From: Magnetospirillum sp.
Lineage (GTDB): Bacteria; Pseudomonadota; Alphaproteobacteria; Rhodospirillales; Magnetospirillaceae
Reading direction: 5' to 3'
Assembly (NCBI GenBank): GCA_016183945.1
Contig: JACPDP010000061.1
Location: forward strand, 1 to 12,060
Length of the DNA stretch: 12,060 nt
This document shows positions 1 through 6,240 of this stretch, piece after piece. The first letter of the stretch is position 1; each line of letters starts with the position of its first letter. The notes under the pieces are model-generated. The model did no database searches, had not been told where the DNA came from, and worked only from the letters and a program-made list of their open reading frames with translations. The translations under genes were made by a program, and so were the position numbers.

Positions 1-1
1 C

Positions 2-1057
2 TACATCGCCCTGGAGCGGCTGAGCTTCACCTTCTACGTGCTGTCGGCCTACGCTACCCGCGACTTGCGCTCCAACGAGGCGGGGGTGAAGTACATATTG
101 CTGGGGGCATTCTCCTCGGCGCTGCTGCTCTACGGCATTAGCCTCATCTACGGCGCCACGGGCACCACCTACTTCCGGGGCATCGCTGGAGCGGTGGGCG
201 GGACGCTGTCGCCTGGCCTGTTGCTGGGGCTGGTGCTGCTCATCGCGGGCTTCGCGTTCAAGGCGGCGGCGGTGCCCTTCCACATGTGGGCGCCCGACGT
301 CTATGAGGGCGCGCCTACCCCGGTGACCGCCTTCTTCGCCGTGGCCCCCAAGATCGCCGCCCTGTGCCTGCTGACCCGCGTCCTGGTCGGTCCCTTCGCC
401 GACCTGCTGATCCAGTGGCGCCAGGTGGTGACCTTCGTGGCCATTCTGTCCATGGTCGTCGGCGGTTTCGCCGGCGTGGCCCAGACCAACGTCAAGCGCC
501 TGATGGCCTACAGCTCGATCGGAAATGTCGGCTTCATTCTGGTGGGCGTTGCCGCCGGAACGGATATGGGCATCCAGGGGGTCCTGATCTATCTGGCCAT
601 CTACCTGTTCATGACCGTGGGCACCTTCGCAGTGATCCAGTCCATGCGGGTCAAGGGTCGCCTGGTCGAGGGCATCGACGATCTCGCCGGGCTGTCCAAG
701 ACCCACCCGATGATGGCCTTCACGCTGGCGGTGCTGATGTTCTCCATGGCGGGAATTCCGCCGCTGGCCGGCTTCTGGGGCAAGTTCTACGTGTTCATGG
801 CCGCCATCCAGGCAGAGCTGTACACCCTGTCCATCCTCGGCGTGCTGACCAGCGTGGTGAGCGCCTTCTACTATCTGCGCATCGTCAAGGTGATGTATTT
901 CGACGACGCGGTGGAGACCTTCGACCGGGTGCAGAGCCGCTCGGTCCGGCTGGTGATGGTGGCTTCCACCGCGGTGGTGCTGGTGTTCACCTTCCTGCCG
1001 GCGCCGCTGGTGAGCGGGGCGAAGGCGGCGGCGGCCGTGCTGTTTCCCGCGGGATGA
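2..1057 (+). CDS. nuoN: NADH-quinone oxidoreductase subunit N, 3' part (5' end outside window)
   Basis: This is an integral membrane, antiporter-like subunit of respiratory complex I, which couples NADH:quinone electron transfer to proton pumping in the inner membrane. The frame is open from base 2, giving 351 visible residues of a protein usually near 480, so roughly 130 N-terminal residues lie outside. The visible part is almost wholly hydrophobic helices. The family signature FKAAAVPFHMWAPDVYEGAP, followed by PVTAF, is encoded at about 259-330. The lysines expected in the proton path are visible: the FK of that signature, the PK near 350 and the GFWGKFY helix near 770-790. These match the E. 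coli NuoN positions by family knowledge, not by an alignment run here. The TGA stop overlaps the ATG of the biotin ligase gene (ATGA). The GTG at 38 is an internal codon and not a start, because the reading frame and family similarity continue upstream of it. Confidence 0.96.
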   Translation, partial: YIALERLSFTFYVLSAYATRDLRSNEAGVKYILLGAFSSALLLYGISLIYGATGTTYFRGIAGAVGGTLSPGLLLGLVLLIAGFAFKAAAVPFHMWAPDVYEGAPTPVTAFFAVAPKIAALCLLTRVLVGPFADLLIQWRQVVTFVAILSMVVGGFAGVAQTNVKRLMAYSSIGNVGFILVGVAAGTDMGIQGVLIYLAIYLFMTVGTFAVIQSMRVKGRLVEGIDDLAGLSKTHPMMAFTLAVLMFSMAGIPPLAGFWGKFYVFMAAIQAELYTLSILGVLTSVVSAFYYLRIVKVMYFDDAVETFDRVQSRSVRLVMVASTAVVLVFTFLPAPLVSGAKAAAAVLFPAG

Positions 1058-1755
1058 CCATTCGGGATTTGCCGGCGCCGTTCGGCCTGAGATGGCTGGA
1101 CAGCGTCGGCAGCACCAATGACGAGGCGCGGCTGCTTGTGGTGGCGGCCGGTGCGCAGACGGCGGGACGCGGCCGGCGCGGCCGCGAGTGGGTGAGTCCG
1201 CCCGGCAACCTGCATTGTTCCCTCCTGATCCGCCTCGACCGCCCGCTGGCCGAGGCCGCCCAGACCGGGTTCGCCGCCGCGCTGGCGCTGTGCGAGGCGT
1301 TGTCCGAACTGGCGCCGGCCGAATTCCGCTGCAAATGGCCCAACGACGTGCTGTGCGACGGCAAAAAGATCGCCGGCATGCTGCTGGAGCCGGAGGACGG
1401 CTGGCTGGTGCTGGGGCTCGGCGTCGACGTGGTGCAGGCTCCCACCGAGACGCTGTATCCGGCGATTGCGCTGGCCGCCGCCGGGGGAAGCGCCGATGCC
1501 GGCGAGGTCCTGGCCGCCTTCTGCCGCCGCTTTCTGCCCTGGCTGCAACGCTGGCGGGCCGAGGGCTTCGTTGCCCTCCGTGAGGCCTGGCTGGCACGGG
1601 CGCGGGGGCTGAACGACCCCATGGTGGTGCGCCTGGAGGGGGAGACGCTGACCGGAACCTTCACCGGCCTTGACGAACAGGGCGCTCTTCTGCTGGATCA
1701 GGGGGCCGGCGGAGTTCGCCGCGTCCTGGCCGGCGACGTCTATTTTCCGAGGTAG
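1054..1755 (+). CDS. birA: Biotin--[acetyl-CoA-carboxylase] ligase, class I (no DNA-binding domain)
   Basis: This cytoplasmic enzyme activates biotin as biotinyl-AMP and transfers it to the lysine of biotin carboxyl carrier domains. It has 233 residues. Motifs in order are GSTND (19-23), QTAGRGRRGREW (35-46, biotin/ATP loop), KWPNDV (94-99), KIAGMLLE (105-112, with the biotin-contacting Lys) and a small C-terminal beta domain. It lacks the N-terminal helix-turn-helix of E. coli BirA, so it should not act as a repressor. The ATG overlaps the nuoN stop and no clear Shine-Dalgarno is visible, which suggests translational coupling. Two oddities stand out. The stretch between the STN motif and QTAGRG is about nine residues shorter than I expect for the family. 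The usual G(I/V)GVN is GLGVD here (Asp125). The frame continues upstream of 1054 only as an out-of-frame reading of nuoN, so that extension is rejected. Confidence 0.93.
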   Translation: MTIRDLPAPFGLRWLDSVGSTNDEARLLVVAAGAQTAGRGRRGREWVSPPGNLHCSLLIRLDRPLAEAAQTGFAAALALCEALSELAPAEFRCKWPNDVLCDGKKIAGMLLEPEDGWLVLGLGVDVVQAPTETLYPAIALAAAGGSADAGEVLAAFCRRFLPWLQRWRAEGFVALREAWLARARGLNDPMVVRLEGETLTGTFTGLDEQGALLLDQGAGGVRRVLAGDVYFPR

Positions 1756-1761
1756 CCTGTC

Positions 1762-2541
1762 ATGCTTCTCGCCATCGATTCGGGCAACACCAACATCGTC
1801 TTCGCCGTGTTCGACGGCGAGCAGGTGCGCGGCGAATGGCGTGCCTCCACCGACACCGAACGCACCGCCGACGAGTTGGGGGTGTGGCTGACGCAACTGC
1901 TGTCCATCGCCGGGCTGGAGCGCAAGGCGGTCACCGCCGCCATCGTCGCCAGCGTGGTTCCGGCCATGGTGTTCAGCCTGAAGACGCTGTGCCGCCGCTA
2001 TTTCGCCTGCGAACCGCTGGTGGTGGGCGACGAGGGCGTCGAACTGGGCATCGAGGTCCGCCTCGACCGGCCCGAGGAGGTCGGCGCCGACCGCCTGGTC
2101 AACGCCGTCGCGGCGCACAAATGCTATCAGGGGCCGCTGATCGTCATCGACTTCGGCACCGCCACCACCTTCGACGTGGTCGACAGCGAGGGCAATTACT
2201 GCGGCGGTGCCATCGCGCCCGGCATCAATCTGTCGCTGGAGGCGCTGCATATGGCCGCCGCCAAGCTGCCCCGTGTCGCCATCGGCCGCCCCAAGCAGGT
2301 GATCGGCAAGGCAACCGTGCCGGCCATGCAGTCGGGCATCTTCTGGGGCTATGTCGGGCTGATCGAAGGTCTGGTGATGCGCATCAAGGCCGAATTCGGC
2401 GCCGAGATGCTGGTGGTGGCCACCGGCGGCCTGGCGCCGCTGTTCGCCGAGGCCACCAAGGATATCGACCACCTCGACGCCGATCTCACCCTGCGCGGCC
2501 TGCTGGAAATCCACCGCCGGAATGCCAGGCTGGAGAAATGA
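1762..2541 (+). CDS. coaX: Type III pantothenate kinase
   Basis: CoaX phosphorylates pantothenate to 4'-phosphopantothenate, the first committed step of coenzyme A synthesis, in the cytoplasm. The 259 residues match the usual length (about 255-260). It shows the ASKHA-fold signatures: the phosphate-binding DSGNTN (6-11), EEVGADR (105-111), the catalytic DFGTATTFD (130-138), GGAIAPG (148-154) and ATGG (220-223). The ATG is 6 bp after the ligase stop, with the purine-rich GAGG formed by the end of that gene, so the two are surely co-transcribed. Pairing with birA is a common alphaproteobacterial arrangement and links two cofactor functions. All expected catalytic motifs are present. A nested palindrome (2552-2635) follows the stop by 10 bp. 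Confidence 0.96.
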   Translation: MLLAIDSGNTNIVFAVFDGEQVRGEWRASTDTERTADELGVWLTQLLSIAGLERKAVTAAIVASVVPAMVFSLKTLCRRYFACEPLVVGDEGVELGIEVRLDRPEEVGADRLVNAVAAHKCYQGPLIVIDFGTATTFDVVDSEGNYCGGAIAPGINLSLEALHMAAAKLPRVAIGRPKQVIGKATVPAMQSGIFWGYVGLIEGLVMRIKAEFGAEMLVVATGGLAPLFAEATKDIDHLDADLTLRGLLEIHRRNARLEK

Positions 2542-2551
2542 TGAGCTTTAA

Positions 2552-2635
2552 CCCGTCATTCCCGCGAAGGCGGGAATCCACGGCGCCGTTCGCTTAGGCG
2601 GAACCGTGGACCCCCGCCTTCGCGGGGGTGACGGG
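2552..2635. repeat. Nested palindromic intergenic repeat (two hairpins within one long inverted repeat)
   Basis: Two 32-nt arms (2552-2583 and 2604-2635) are reverse complements at 28 of 32 positions. Each arm is also its own hairpin with an 8-bp perfect stem and a 4-nt loop: ATTCCCGC/GCGGGAAT (2558-2577) and ACCCCCGC/GCGGGGGT (2610-2629). All four differences between the arms fall in these stems and are compensated within each stem, so both small hairpins stay perfect. A further CGCC/GGCG pairing (2584-2587 with 2597-2600) sits in the central loop. The form resembles the dispersed REP-like palindromes seen in many proteobacterial genomes. Copy number cannot be judged from one window. It lies between coaX and the RNase J gene and could protect or partly terminate the transcript. 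Confidence 0.85.
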
Positions 2636-2665
2636 AAGATAAGCTGTGATAATGAAGGGTAAAGC

Positions 2666-4321
2666 GTGCCGATGACCGACAAGGAACTGCTGTTCGTCCC
2701 CCTCGGCGGGGCCGGCGAGATCGGCATGAATCTCAACCTCTATGGCTGGGATGGCAAATGGCTGATGGTCGACCTCGGCGTCTCGTTCGGCGACGACACC
2801 ATGCCGATGGTCGATGTGGTGATGCCCGATCCGGCCTGGATTGCCGAGCGCAAGGACAAGCTGGTGGGGCTGGTCGTCACCCACGGCCACGAGGATCATC
2901 TCGGCGCCATTCAGTATCTGTGGCCGCAGCTGAAATGCCCCGTCTACGCCACGCCATTCTCCGCCGCCATCCTGCACGCCAAGCTGCACGAGGTCGGGTT
3001 GGCGGGGAAGGTCCCGGTGCACGCGGTCGAGTTGGGCGGCCGCTTCAAGGTCGGCCCCTTCGACATCGAGATGGTGTCGCTGACCCACTCCATCCCCGAA
3101 CCTAACGCCCTGGCCATCCGCACCCCGGCCGGCACGGTGGTGCATACCGGCGACTGGAAGTTCGATCCCGACCCGCAGATCGGGCTGCCGTCCGATCTTG
3201 AGGCGCTGCGCCGGTTGGGCCGCGAGGGCGTGCTGGCGATGGTGGGCGATTCCACCAATGTCTTCACCAAGGGCCATTCCGGCTCGGAAGCCGAGGTGCG
3301 CGCCAGCCTGATCGGGTTGCTGGGCCGCTACGACGGCCGCATCGCGGTTTCCTGCTTCGCCACCAACGTCGCCCGGATGGAGAGCGTGGCGGTGGCCGCC
3401 GCCGCCCATGACCGGCATGTCGCCTTGGTGGGCCGCAGCCTGTGGCGCATCGACAAGGCGGCGCGGGCCAACGGTTACCTCACCGATCTGCCGCCCTTCC
3501 TCACCGACCACGACGCCGCCTACCTGCCCAAGGACAAGGTGGTCTTCCTCTGCACCGGCAGCCAGGGCGAGCCGCGCGCCGCCCTGGCCCGCATCGCCGG
3601 CGACGACCATCCCCATGTCACCCTGGGCAAGGGCGACGTGGTGATCTTCTCGTCGCGCATCATCCCCGGCAACGAGAAGCCGATCTTCAAGCTGCAGAAC
3701 GACCTGGTCAGGCTGGGCATCGAGGTGGTGACCGAGAAGGACGAGTTCGTCCACGTCTCCGGCCACCCGGCGCGCGACGAGATGGAGACCATGTATCAGC
3801 TGGTGCGTCCCAAGGTCGCCATCCCGGTGCATGGTGAGGCCCGCCACATCCAGGAGCACGCCCGTCTGGCGCTGGCTTGTCAGGTGCCTGCGGCGCTGGA
3901 GGTCACCAACGGCAACGTGGTGCGGCTTGGCCCCGGCACGCCCGAGATCGTCGACAACGTGCCGCACGGCAAGCTGTGCGTCGATGGGCCGCGGCTGGTG
4001 CCGCTGAATTCCGAGGTGCTGCGCAACCGGCGGCGCATGGTCTACAATGGCTCGGCGGTGGTGACCATCGTGGTCGATCGCTTCGGCAAGCTGCTGGGCG
4101 AGCCGCAGCTCACCGCGCTGGGGCTGCTCGACGCCGCCCACGAGGCCGAGGAGCACGAGGCGGTGGTCGAGGCGGTGCGCGATGCCATCGAGGAACTGCC
4201 GGTCAAGGCGCGCAAGGACGACGCGGTGGTGCGCGAGGCCGCCCGCGTGGCGGTGCGCCGCTCGCTGAAGGTCAGCCATGGCAAGAAGCCGATCACCGAC
4301 GTCCATCTCGTCAGGGTGTGA
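2666..4321 (+). CDS. rnj: Ribonuclease J (metallo-beta-lactamase / beta-CASP RNase)
   Basis: This cytoplasmic ribonuclease has 5'-3' exonuclease and endonuclease activity in the family and acts in mRNA decay and RNA maturation. The 551 residues fit alphaproteobacterial RNase J. Domains are the beta-lactamase core (about 1-200 and again 345-440), the beta-CASP insert (about 200-345) and a C-terminal domain after about 450. The zinc motif THGHEDH is at 72-78 (His73, His75, Asp77, His78). Other family motifs are GDSTN, SCFATNVARM, GSQGEPRAALARIA, VSGHPARDEM and IPVHGEARH, so the active site looks complete. The GTG at 2666 is chosen because AAGGG (2655-2659) lies 6 nt upstream. The ATG at 2672, two codons later, is the alternative with a longer 12-nt gap. 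It follows coaX with the palindromic repeat between them. Confidence 0.95.
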   Translation: MPMTDKELLFVPLGGAGEIGMNLNLYGWDGKWLMVDLGVSFGDDTMPMVDVVMPDPAWIAERKDKLVGLVVTHGHEDHLGAIQYLWPQLKCPVYATPFSAAILHAKLHEVGLAGKVPVHAVELGGRFKVGPFDIEMVSLTHSIPEPNALAIRTPAGTVVHTGDWKFDPDPQIGLPSDLEALRRLGREGVLAMVGDSTNVFTKGHSGSEAEVRASLIGLLGRYDGRIAVSCFATNVARMESVAVAAAAHDRHVALVGRSLWRIDKAARANGYLTDLPPFLTDHDAAYLPKDKVVFLCTGSQGEPRAALARIAGDDHPHVTLGKGDVVIFSSRIIPGNEKPIFKLQNDLVRLGIEVVTEKDEFVHVSGHPARDEMETMYQLVRPKVAIPVHGEARHIQEHARLALACQVPAALEVTNGNVVRLGPGTPEIVDNVPHGKLCVDGPRLVPLNSEVLRNRRRMVYNGSAVVTIVVDRFGKLLGEPQLTALGLLDAAHEAEEHEAVVEAVRDAIEELPVKARKDDAVVREAARVAVRRSLKVSHGKKPITDVHLVRV

Positions 4322-4336
4322 CGCGGCTGCTACACT
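4308..4336 (+). promoter_or_regulatory. Possible sigma-70-type promoter for the binding-protein gene
   Basis: TCGTCA (4308-4313) and TACACT (4331-4336) are separated by 17 bp. Each matches the consensus at four of six positions, and TGC (4328-4330) supplies an extended -10 element. It overlaps the RNase J stop codon and would give a leader of about 34 nt. This is a pattern match only; GC-rich alphaproteobacterial promoters are poorly predicted by eye. Confidence 0.3.
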
Positions 4337-4376
4337 CCCCTCCAGCGGATTTTCTATCGGCAGGAGGGACAAGGGC

Positions 4377-5483
4377 ATGAGGACGATCAGGACATTGGCG
4401 CTGGCCGCCGTTGCCGCCGCCCTGGTGGGGCAGGCGGGCGTGGCGCGGGCCGACATCACCATCGGCATGGCGGGACCCATCACCGGCTCCGAGGCGGCCA
4501 TCGGCGAGCAGTTCCGCCGCGGTGCCGTCAAGGCCGTCGAGGACCTCAATGCCAAGGGCGGCGTGCTGGGGCAGAAGGTGCAGATGCTGATCGGCGACGA
4601 TGCCTGCGATCCCAAGCAGGCAGTGGCGGTGGCCAACGACATGGCGGCCAAGAAGGTGCCGTTCGTCGCCGGCCACTACTGCTCCGGCTCGTCCATCCCG
4701 GCCTCCGAGGTCTATGCCGAGACCGGCATCCTGGAAATCTCGCCGGCCTCGACCAACCCCAAATACACCGAGCGCGGGCTGCCCAACGTCTTTCGCGTCT
4801 GCGGCCGCGACGACCAGCAGGGCAAGTCGGCGGCCGAATACATCGCCAAGCATTTCAAAGGCAAGACCGTCGCCATCCTTCACGACAAGTCGCAATACGG
4901 CAAAGGCCTGGCCGACCAGACCCGGGAAAACCTCGGCAAGCTGGGGGTCAAGGAGGCCATGTACGAGGCCTACACCGCCGGCGAGAAGGACTATTCGGCG
5001 CTGGTCACCAAGCTGAAGCAGGCCAGGATCGATCTGCTTTATCTCGGAGGCTACAAGACCGAGGCCGGCCTGATCGTGCGCCAGATGCGCGACCAGGGCA
5101 TGAAGACGGTGCTGATGGGCGGCGACGCCCTGATGACCGAGGAATATTGGGCCATCACCGGTGCCGCCGGCGAGGGCACGCTGATGACCTTCAGCCCCGA
5201 TCCGCGCCTGATTCCCGGCAACGCCGCGCTGGTGAAGTATTTCCGCGACCAGAACTACGAGCCCGAGGCCTACACCCTCTACACCTACGCGACCATTCAG
5301 ACCTGGGCGCAGGCGGTCGAGAAGGCCAAGAGCACCGACCGGAAGAAGGTGGCCCAGGTCCTGAAGTCGGACAGGTTCGACACCACGCTGGGCAATCTCG
5401 GGTTCGACGCCAAGGGCGACGTCACCGCGCCGGGGTATGTCGTATATGTTTGGAAGGGCGGCAAATACACCTACGCGGATTGA
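4377..5483 (+). CDS. Periplasmic branched-chain amino acid-type ABC transporter substrate-binding protein
   Basis: This is a type I periplasmic binding protein of the LivJ/LivK family, which captures branched-chain or related amino acids for an inner-membrane ABC importer. It has 368 residues, the usual length. The signal peptide is residues 1-25 (basic MRTIR, alanine-rich core, ARA cleavage before Asp26). Family stretches include MAGPITGSEAAIGEQFRRGA, GGVLG, the GDDACDP/HYCSGSS cysteine pair (Cys77, Cys102), equivalent to the LivJ disulfide, SPASTNP (122-128) and RDDQQGKSAAEYIA. The start is set by AGGAGG (4362-4367), 9 nt before the ATG. The same frame runs upstream to 4278, but that part is RNase J read out of frame. 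No LivFGHM genes are nearby, so it must share a transporter encoded elsewhere or serve as a sensor. The exact ligand cannot be read from the sequence. Confidence 0.93.
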   Translation: MRTIRTLALAAVAAALVGQAGVARADITIGMAGPITGSEAAIGEQFRRGAVKAVEDLNAKGGVLGQKVQMLIGDDACDPKQAVAVANDMAAKKVPFVAGHYCSGSSIPASEVYAETGILEISPASTNPKYTERGLPNVFRVCGRDDQQGKSAAEYIAKHFKGKTVAILHDKSQYGKGLADQTRENLGKLGVKEAMYEAYTAGEKDYSALVTKLKQARIDLLYLGGYKTEAGLIVRQMRDQGMKTVLMGGDALMTEEYWAITGAAGEGTLMTFSPDPRLIPGNAALVKYFRDQNYEPEAYTLYTYATIQTWAQAVEKAKSTDRKKVAQVLKSDRFDTTLGNLGFDAKGDVTAPGYVVYVWKGGKYTYAD

Positions 5484-5488
5484 TTGCC

Positions 5489-5554
5489 GCCGCCGCAATG
5501 GCGGCTGGTGGCCGTGGAGCGCGGGCGTCCCGCCCCGCATGTTTGTGCGGTTTT
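5489..5554 (+). terminator. Hairpin cluster with a first short T-tailed terminator
   Basis: Just after the binding-protein stop there are three GC-rich hairpins. They are GCCGCC/GGCGGC (5489-5505, 5-nt loop), GCGGG/CCCGC (5521-5533, 3-nt loop) and CCGCA/TGCGG (5535-5550, 6-nt loop), the last followed directly by TTTT (5551-5554). The last is a weak intrinsic terminator in form. The first two would structure the 3' untranslated region. Confidence 0.5.
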
Positions 5555-5559
5555 CTCCG

Positions 5560-5587
5560 GGCCCGGCGGATCATCGCCGGGCCTTTT
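5560..5587 (+). terminator. Rho-independent terminator of the binding-protein gene
   Basis: The perfect 9-bp stem GGCCCGGCG (5560-5568) pairs with CGCCGGGCC (5575-5583) across a 6-nt loop, and TTTT (5584-5587) follows at once. It lies 76 bp after the stop and is the strongest terminator in the window. It separates the binding-protein unit from the cysteine-rich gene. Confidence 0.82.
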
Positions 5588-5609
5588 CGCGTTGACGGGG
5601 ATGCGTAAC

Positions 5610-5630
5610 GATTGCACCCTTGTGATTGCA
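5610..5630 (+). promoter_or_regulatory. Direct repeat GATTGCA x2 upstream of the cysteine-rich gene
   Basis: GATTGCA occurs at 5610-5616 and again at 5624-5630, a 14-bp period, 25 bp before the start codon of the small cysteine-rich gene and after the terminator. It could be a regulator site or a chance repeat. No standard -35/-10 pair with good spacing is evident here; TTGACG at 5592-5597 has no good -10 at 16-18 bp. Confidence 0.25.
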
Positions 5631-5654
5631 TATGAACAAGGGGGAGAACATCTC

Positions 5655-5984
5655 ATGCCTCTCACCGATTGCGCCGATGCCTGCGTCAATGCCCATCGCG
5701 CCTGCACCGAGGCGGCGATCCACGGCATCCAGCAGGGCGGGGAAGTGGCGGAGTGGGAATTGGTCCAACTGCTGCTCGACTGTGCCGACATCACCGAAAC
5801 CAATGCCAATTTCATGATGCGCAGCTCGCGGCTGCACCATCTGACCTGCCAGGTCGCAGCCGAGGTCGCCGATCGCTGCGCCACCGCCTGCGAGAGGCAT
5901 GCCGCCAGCGATATCCGCCTCAAGGAATGCGCCGAATCCTGCCGCCGCGCCGCGACCTGGTGCCGCAAGACGGTCAGGGGGTAG
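5655..5984 (+). CDS. Four-helix-bundle copper-binding (Csp/DUF326-like) cysteine-rich protein
   Basis: The 109-residue protein has nine cysteines at 6, 10, 17, 43, 65, 75, 79, 92, 96 and 103 less none other than these helical repeats would predict; spaced as CxxxC and CxxxxxxC along predicted helices, they match the DUF326 or copper-storage (Csp) pattern, in which inward-facing cysteines of a four-helix bundle bind many Cu(I) ions. By direct count the listed positions total ten. Family-like stretches are DCADACVNAHRAC (5-17), LLLDCADITE (39-48), CQVAAEVADRCATACERH (65-82) and LKECAESCRRAA (89-100). No signal peptide is visible, so a cytosolic Csp3-like form is likely. The ATG is set by AAGGGGGAG (5638-5646) with 8 nt spacing; an in-frame ATG at 5601 lacks such a site. 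It stands alone between a terminator and a long inverted repeat. Copper binding is inferred from the family, and some relatives are annotated only as ferredoxin-like. Confidence 0.82.
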   Translation: MPLTDCADACVNAHRACTEAAIHGIQQGGEVAEWELVQLLLDCADITETNANFMMRSSRLHHLTCQVAAEVADRCATACERHAASDIRLKECAESCRRAATWCRKTVRG

Positions 5985-5995
5985 AACAGATTTCT

Positions 5996-6130
5996 CCTCC
6001 CCTGCCGCAGGCGGGGGAGGGCAGGGTGGGGGCCCAACGAGCGAAAGCGAGGCGGGAGTTTTTCCGCCGGCACCACTCCCGCGCTTCGCTTGGGCCCCCA
6101 CCTTCCCTCCCCCGCCTGCGGCAGGGGAGG
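5996..6130. repeat. Long imperfect inverted repeat (135 bp)
   Basis: The left arm (5996-6059) and right arm (6075-6130) are near reverse complements. The outermost 26 bases (5996-6021 against 6105-6130) are perfectly complementary, and the similarity continues inward through a GTGGGGGCCCAA block. A 15-nt centre (6060-6074) includes TTTTT. Within each arm the CCTCCCC and GGGGAGG blocks can also pair locally. It begins 11 bp after the cysteine-rich gene stop. It could act as a transcript end or stabiliser, or be a small non-coding mobile repeat. No target-site duplication was confirmed. Confidence 0.85.
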
Positions 6131-6182
6131 CCCGGCACCGCAGTACGTCAGTAACAGGCAGTGGTGGTTTTTAAGCCTCGGC

Positions 6183-6211
6183 TTGACCCCCATCCCGCTT
6201 GGTGGAATGGT
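6183..6211 (+). promoter_or_regulatory. Possible promoter of the MFS transporter gene
   Basis: TTGACC (6183-6188, five of six to consensus) is followed after 17 bp by AATGGT (6206-6211, three of six). Transcription would begin near 6218, about 23 nt before the ATG. The weak -10 makes this tentative. Confidence 0.3.
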
Positions 6212-6218
6212 GATACCA
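6208..6218. promoter_or_regulatory. Candidate FadR/GntR-type operator
   Basis: TGGTGATACCA is a perfect interrupted palindrome and fits the FadR-subfamily GntR consensus TNGTNNNACNA. It overlaps the possible -10 region and ends 22 bp before the ATG of the transporter. A second inverted repeat, GGAATGG (6204-6210) and CCATTCC (6223-6229), surrounds it. No GntR-family gene lies in the window, so the cognate regulator is unknown. Confidence 0.35.
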
Positions 6219-6240
6219 CTTGCCATTCCGGAGCGGCGCC

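Noticed and set aside
364..1053. Possible N-terminal extension of the biotin ligase
   Set aside because: The frame stays open through nuoN, but its translation is Arg/Gly/Pro-rich with no helix-turn-helix. The ATGA overlap and the family N-terminus support a start at 1054.
871..2514. Long open frame on the minus strand (547 codons)
   Set aside because: It is antisense to nuoN, birA and coaX, all clearly identified. Its translation is low-complexity His/Gln/Gly/Arg-rich, typical of a shadow frame in high-GC DNA.
2594..4651. Long open frame on the minus strand (685 codons)
   Set aside because: It is antisense to RNase J and the start of the binding-protein gene. Its composition (His, Asp, Gly, Gln-rich) fits a non-coding shadow, and no family motif is present.
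5655..5984. Classifying the cysteine-rich protein as a true ferredoxin
   Set aside because: The cysteines are spaced along helices (CxxxC, CxxxxxxC) instead of the CxxCxxC...C pattern of Fe-S ferredoxins.
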